Shown here one piece after another: positions 6,628-8,307 of a DNA stretch of 8,307 nucleotides (its first letter is position 1; every line of letters starts with the position of its first letter). The translations under genes and the position numbers were made by a program. The stretch lies in contig JAYGED010000032.1 in NCBI GenBank assembly GCA_046582565.1, positions 1-8,307 on the forward strand. The letters run 5' to 3'. The notes beneath the pieces were generated by a model, which made no database searches, was not told the DNA's origin, and worked only from the letters and a program-made list of their open reading frames with translations. This stretch comes from JAYGED01 sp046582565. Lineage in GTDB: Bacteria > Pseudomonadota > Alphaproteobacteria > JAAXGF01.

Positions 6628-7937
6628 TCGGCATCGAAGCATCGACGATCACCCAGGTGATTGCCATACCGATCACCGCCGTCCTTTACGTCGCGACCTA
6701 TCTATCCTTCGTCCGCCTATTGAGATATCCACGGAACTGGTATCCACCCAGCTTATCTGGATCCCTGGCGACCGGGGCTCTGGCGGCCCTTACGGTGGCG
6801 CTGGTAGTGCTTTCGCCCGATGGCCTCGACCGTCCCGCCCTCGCTATCTCGGTAGGATTCGTCGCCATCCTGTTTTATGTCATCGCGGCCCCTGCTATCG
6901 CCTTCCGACCGGCCTCCCGACCGGCCTCCCGAACCGTCGAATTCTTGGCGAAGCACGGTGACTACGCCGGACTGTGGCTGCTCGGCCCGGCCCTCCTCGC
7001 CGGTTTGGCCATCCCCAACATCAAGCTCCAGGCGGTCCTGGCGACCGCCATGGCCATCGAACTCTCGTGGTTCCTGCGCCAGCTTTGGGCCGGCCGCCGA
7101 CGCCGGCTGTATCCCTTGAACGATCGCGACCTGTCGGTCCTTGAGACCCAGACGCAGGGCGATCTCGTGGTATTCCGACGGCGCCACGGCATCCGCGAAC
7201 TGGTGCTATCGGAGGGCTCCGTCAGTTGGAGAGGGTGTGGGAAAAGGACGCCACCCTGCCCGTTCAATCTCTACGTCAACCGTCTCGGCCTCAACACCGC
7301 GCCCTGCTGCCGCGACCACCTGAAGGAACTCAACCATTATGTCGATACCTGCCTGAGCGAAATGGGGGTGGTGCACTGGCTGGAAGGGGGGAGCCTTCTT
7401 GGGGCCGTGAGGGAGTTCGGCGACCTTCTCGATTGGGAAGACGACATCGACATGTCGGTTCTGCTCGACGGTGACATGACCTGGGAGCGGCTGACGGCCG
7501 GGCTTACCGAACGTGGTGCACAGGATGGATACTTTGTCGACCTTTTCGAGAAACAGGGCTTCGTCTCGATCTCATACGATGCGCCGAAACCATGGCCCTT
7601 CCGGTGGGAACGCAATCGCCAGCGCGGCGAAATCCGCGCCGATATAATGATTTACCGACCAGCGATCAGCCATGGTGAAGCCGTGCTCGAAAGGCGCAGC
7701 CTCAAGGGCGCCATGCCGGCCACCGAGAACGGGGGTTATGGCGTGCCGCGGGGGATCGTCTTACCGACATCGACGGTCCCGTTTCTCGGCCGCGATGTTG
7801 CTTGCCCAAATCGAGCCGAGGCGTATTTGAGTGTGTTGTACGGCGACTTCAGGAAGATCGAGTATACCTATGTCGATGCGGGGCCGGCGAAAGCCCGCGC
7901 CCGAATCGACGCTGGCGGCGATCCGCTGTCCCGGTAA
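6624..7937 (+). CDS. Membrane-anchored LicD/FKRP-like phosphotransferase
   Basis: This 437-residue protein starts at GTG 6624 inside the GTGA overlap with the preceding stop; no nearby in-frame ATG competes. Residues about 8-33, 47-64, 72-94, 113-131 and perhaps 133-151 are hydrophobic, giving a four- to five-segment membrane domain. The catalytic part is LicD-like: WLEGGSLLGAVREFGDLLDWEDDIDM (252-277) has the nucleotidyltransferase-fold Gly-Ser motif and the acidic metal site (E272, D274, D276, with D270 and D273). The end has the family's VPFLGRDVACPNRAEAYLSVLYG. Cys205, Cys212, Cys228 and Cys229 form a likely metal site. LicD proteins move phosphocholine from CDP-choline to glycans; FKRP moves ribitol phosphate. 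By inference it places the group made by its upstream partner on a membrane-associated glycan or lipid. Whether the catalytic domain is cytoplasmic is unproven. Confidence 0.85.
   Translation: MIGIEASTITQVIAIPITAVLYVATYLSFVRLLRYPRNWYPPSLSGSLATGALAALTVALVVLSPDGLDRPALAISVGFVAILFYVIAAPAIAFRPASRPASRTVEFLAKHGDYAGLWLLGPALLAGLAIPNIKLQAVLATAMAIELSWFLRQLWAGRRRRLYPLNDRDLSVLETQTQGDLVVFRRRHGIRELVLSEGSVSWRGCGKRTPPCPFNLYVNRLGLNTAPCCRDHLKELNHYVDTCLSEMGVVHWLEGGSLLGAVREFGDLLDWEDDIDMSVLLDGDMTWERLTAGLTERGAQDGYFVDLFEKQGFVSISYDAPKPWPFRWERNRQRGEIRADIMIYRPAISHGEAVLERRSLKGAMPATENGGYGVPRGIVLPTSTVPFLGRDVACPNRAEAYLSVLYGDFRKIEYTYVDAGPAKARARIDAGGDPLSR
6905..6932 (+). repeat. 12-bp in-frame tandem repeat in the LicD-type gene
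   Basis: CCGACCGGCCTC occurs twice in tandem (6905-6916, 6917-6928), followed by CCGA of a third copy. It encodes RPAS-RPAS in the basic loop after the third hydrophobic segment (residues 95-102). It looks like a recent slippage duplication that keeps the frame. Confidence 0.85.
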
Positions 7938-8289
7938 CGCCGATGATCGAGAAGTCGATCGGAACTAGACATGACGGAGGAAAGTTTCTGCACCTTCAGC
8001 CTAGTTGTGGCTTGGTCTAGGATCGCTGGTGGCGCTGTCAGACGAAAACAAGCCGGTCAGCGCAGAAGTCCTTTATCCTGCCATCGAATCTGCTCGCCCC
8101 CGCTCACGCGAGGGCAAAAGATCCGCGTGATCAGCGCCCAGATGGAGTTTCTTGCAGGGACAAGTCATGCACATCGGACATTCTATGTGGAACCAGAACA
8201 CATAGATGATGTGGACGCCTATTTAGCGGTCGTAGACGCCCGGGATCCCAAAAAAAATTTGGGGCTGACATAGATAAGGAATTTTCCAT
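7938..8289 (+). other. 352-bp stretch without a convincing intact gene; possible decayed small gene
   Basis: One frame is open from ATG 7971 to TAG 8271-8273 (100 residues). Its first 50 residues are low in protein character, and no good ribosome site precedes the ATG. From about 8120 it reads more like protein (MEFLAGTSHAHRTFYVEPEH, then DDVDAYLAVVDARDP). Another frame from GTG 8029 to TGA 8128 also reads like protein (SDENKPVSAEVLYPAIESAR). The two could be halves of one gene broken by a frameshift near 8100-8130, but I recognise neither. No tRNA, terminator with a T-run or known RNA is seen. Confidence 0.35.
8247..8264. repeat. A-tract palindrome (CCCAAA / TTTGGG)
   Basis: CCCAAA (8247-8252) and TTTGGG (8258-8263) form an inverted repeat around AAAAA, including a run of eight A (8250-8257). 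It lies 26 bp before the next start codon, at the end of the possible decayed open frame. No T-run follows on the plus strand, so a standard terminator is unlikely for plus-strand transcripts. Confidence 0.4.
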
Positions 8290-8307
8290 ATGAATGTCAG
8301 ATGGTTA
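8290..8307 (+). CDS. Start of a further plus-strand gene, truncated by window edge
   Basis: ATG at 8290-8292 is preceded by a good ribosome site, ATAAGGA ending at 8280, with 9 bases between. Only six codons (MNVRWL) are in the window, so the product cannot be named. It lies in the same direction as the cytidylyltransferase-LicD pair but 352 bp after it, so it need not belong to the same unit. Confidence 0.5.

Noticed and set aside
6753..7187. 144-residue minus-strand open frame
   Set aside because: It is antisense to the hydrophobic domain of the LicD-type gene, GC-rich, of low complexity, and without motifs.
1..8307. CRISPR array, tRNA or rRNA genes
   Set aside because: No regularly spaced repeats, tRNA-like cloverleaf with T-loop motif or rRNA segments were found by reading both strands.

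Overview
The window looks like an alphaproteobacterial chromosome segment. The evidence is a GC-rich base composition, a potABCD-type polyamine importer, and an IS6-family transposase remnant whose wording (MRNPF.YFNSSPEVI, HETVRFWWNRFGPMF, WLNNRAENSH.PFRRRERAM) matches the form I know from Alphaproteobacteria. The genus cannot be told from the sequence.

Layout. (1) 2-685, minus strand: the N-terminal 228 residues of a molybdopterin oxidoreductase with a complete [4Fe-4S] cysteine motif, cut off by the window edge. (2) 856-4862, minus strand: four consecutive genes for a polyamine-type ABC importer, in transcription order ATPase, two permeases, periplasmic binding protein (potA-potB-potC-potD). 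The binding protein has the E. coli PotD polyamine-contact residues W34, Y37, D168, E171, W229, W255 and D257 at identical residue numbers. The oxidoreductase follows in the same direction, 170 bp after potD. (3) About 4951-5592: a decayed IS6-family element whose transposase has a premature stop and an internal deletion. (4) 5815-7937, plus strand: two genes overlapping by 4 bp, a LicC/PntC-like cytidylyltransferase and an unusual membrane-anchored LicD-family phosphotransferase. Ahead of them lie a plausible promoter with a dyad over its -10 box and a leader hairpin. (5) 7938-8289: mostly non-coding or decayed sequence, then the first six codons of another plus-strand gene at 8290.

How the genes work together. 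The Pot proteins form one importer: PotD captures polyamine in the periplasm, PotB and PotC form the channel, and PotA drives transport. The plus-strand pair looks like an activation-and-transfer unit: the first enzyme would make a CDP- (or other NDP-) activated phospho- or phosphono-head group, and the second would place it on a glycan or lipid at the membrane. The second protein is the most interesting object here. It joins a four- to five-segment membrane domain to a LicD catalytic domain, and carries a Cys-x6-Cys-x15-Cys-Cys cluster just before the catalytic motif. This resembles the zinc-finger arrangement of the animal ribitol-phosphate transferase FKRP. The substrate of the pair cannot be determined from this window.
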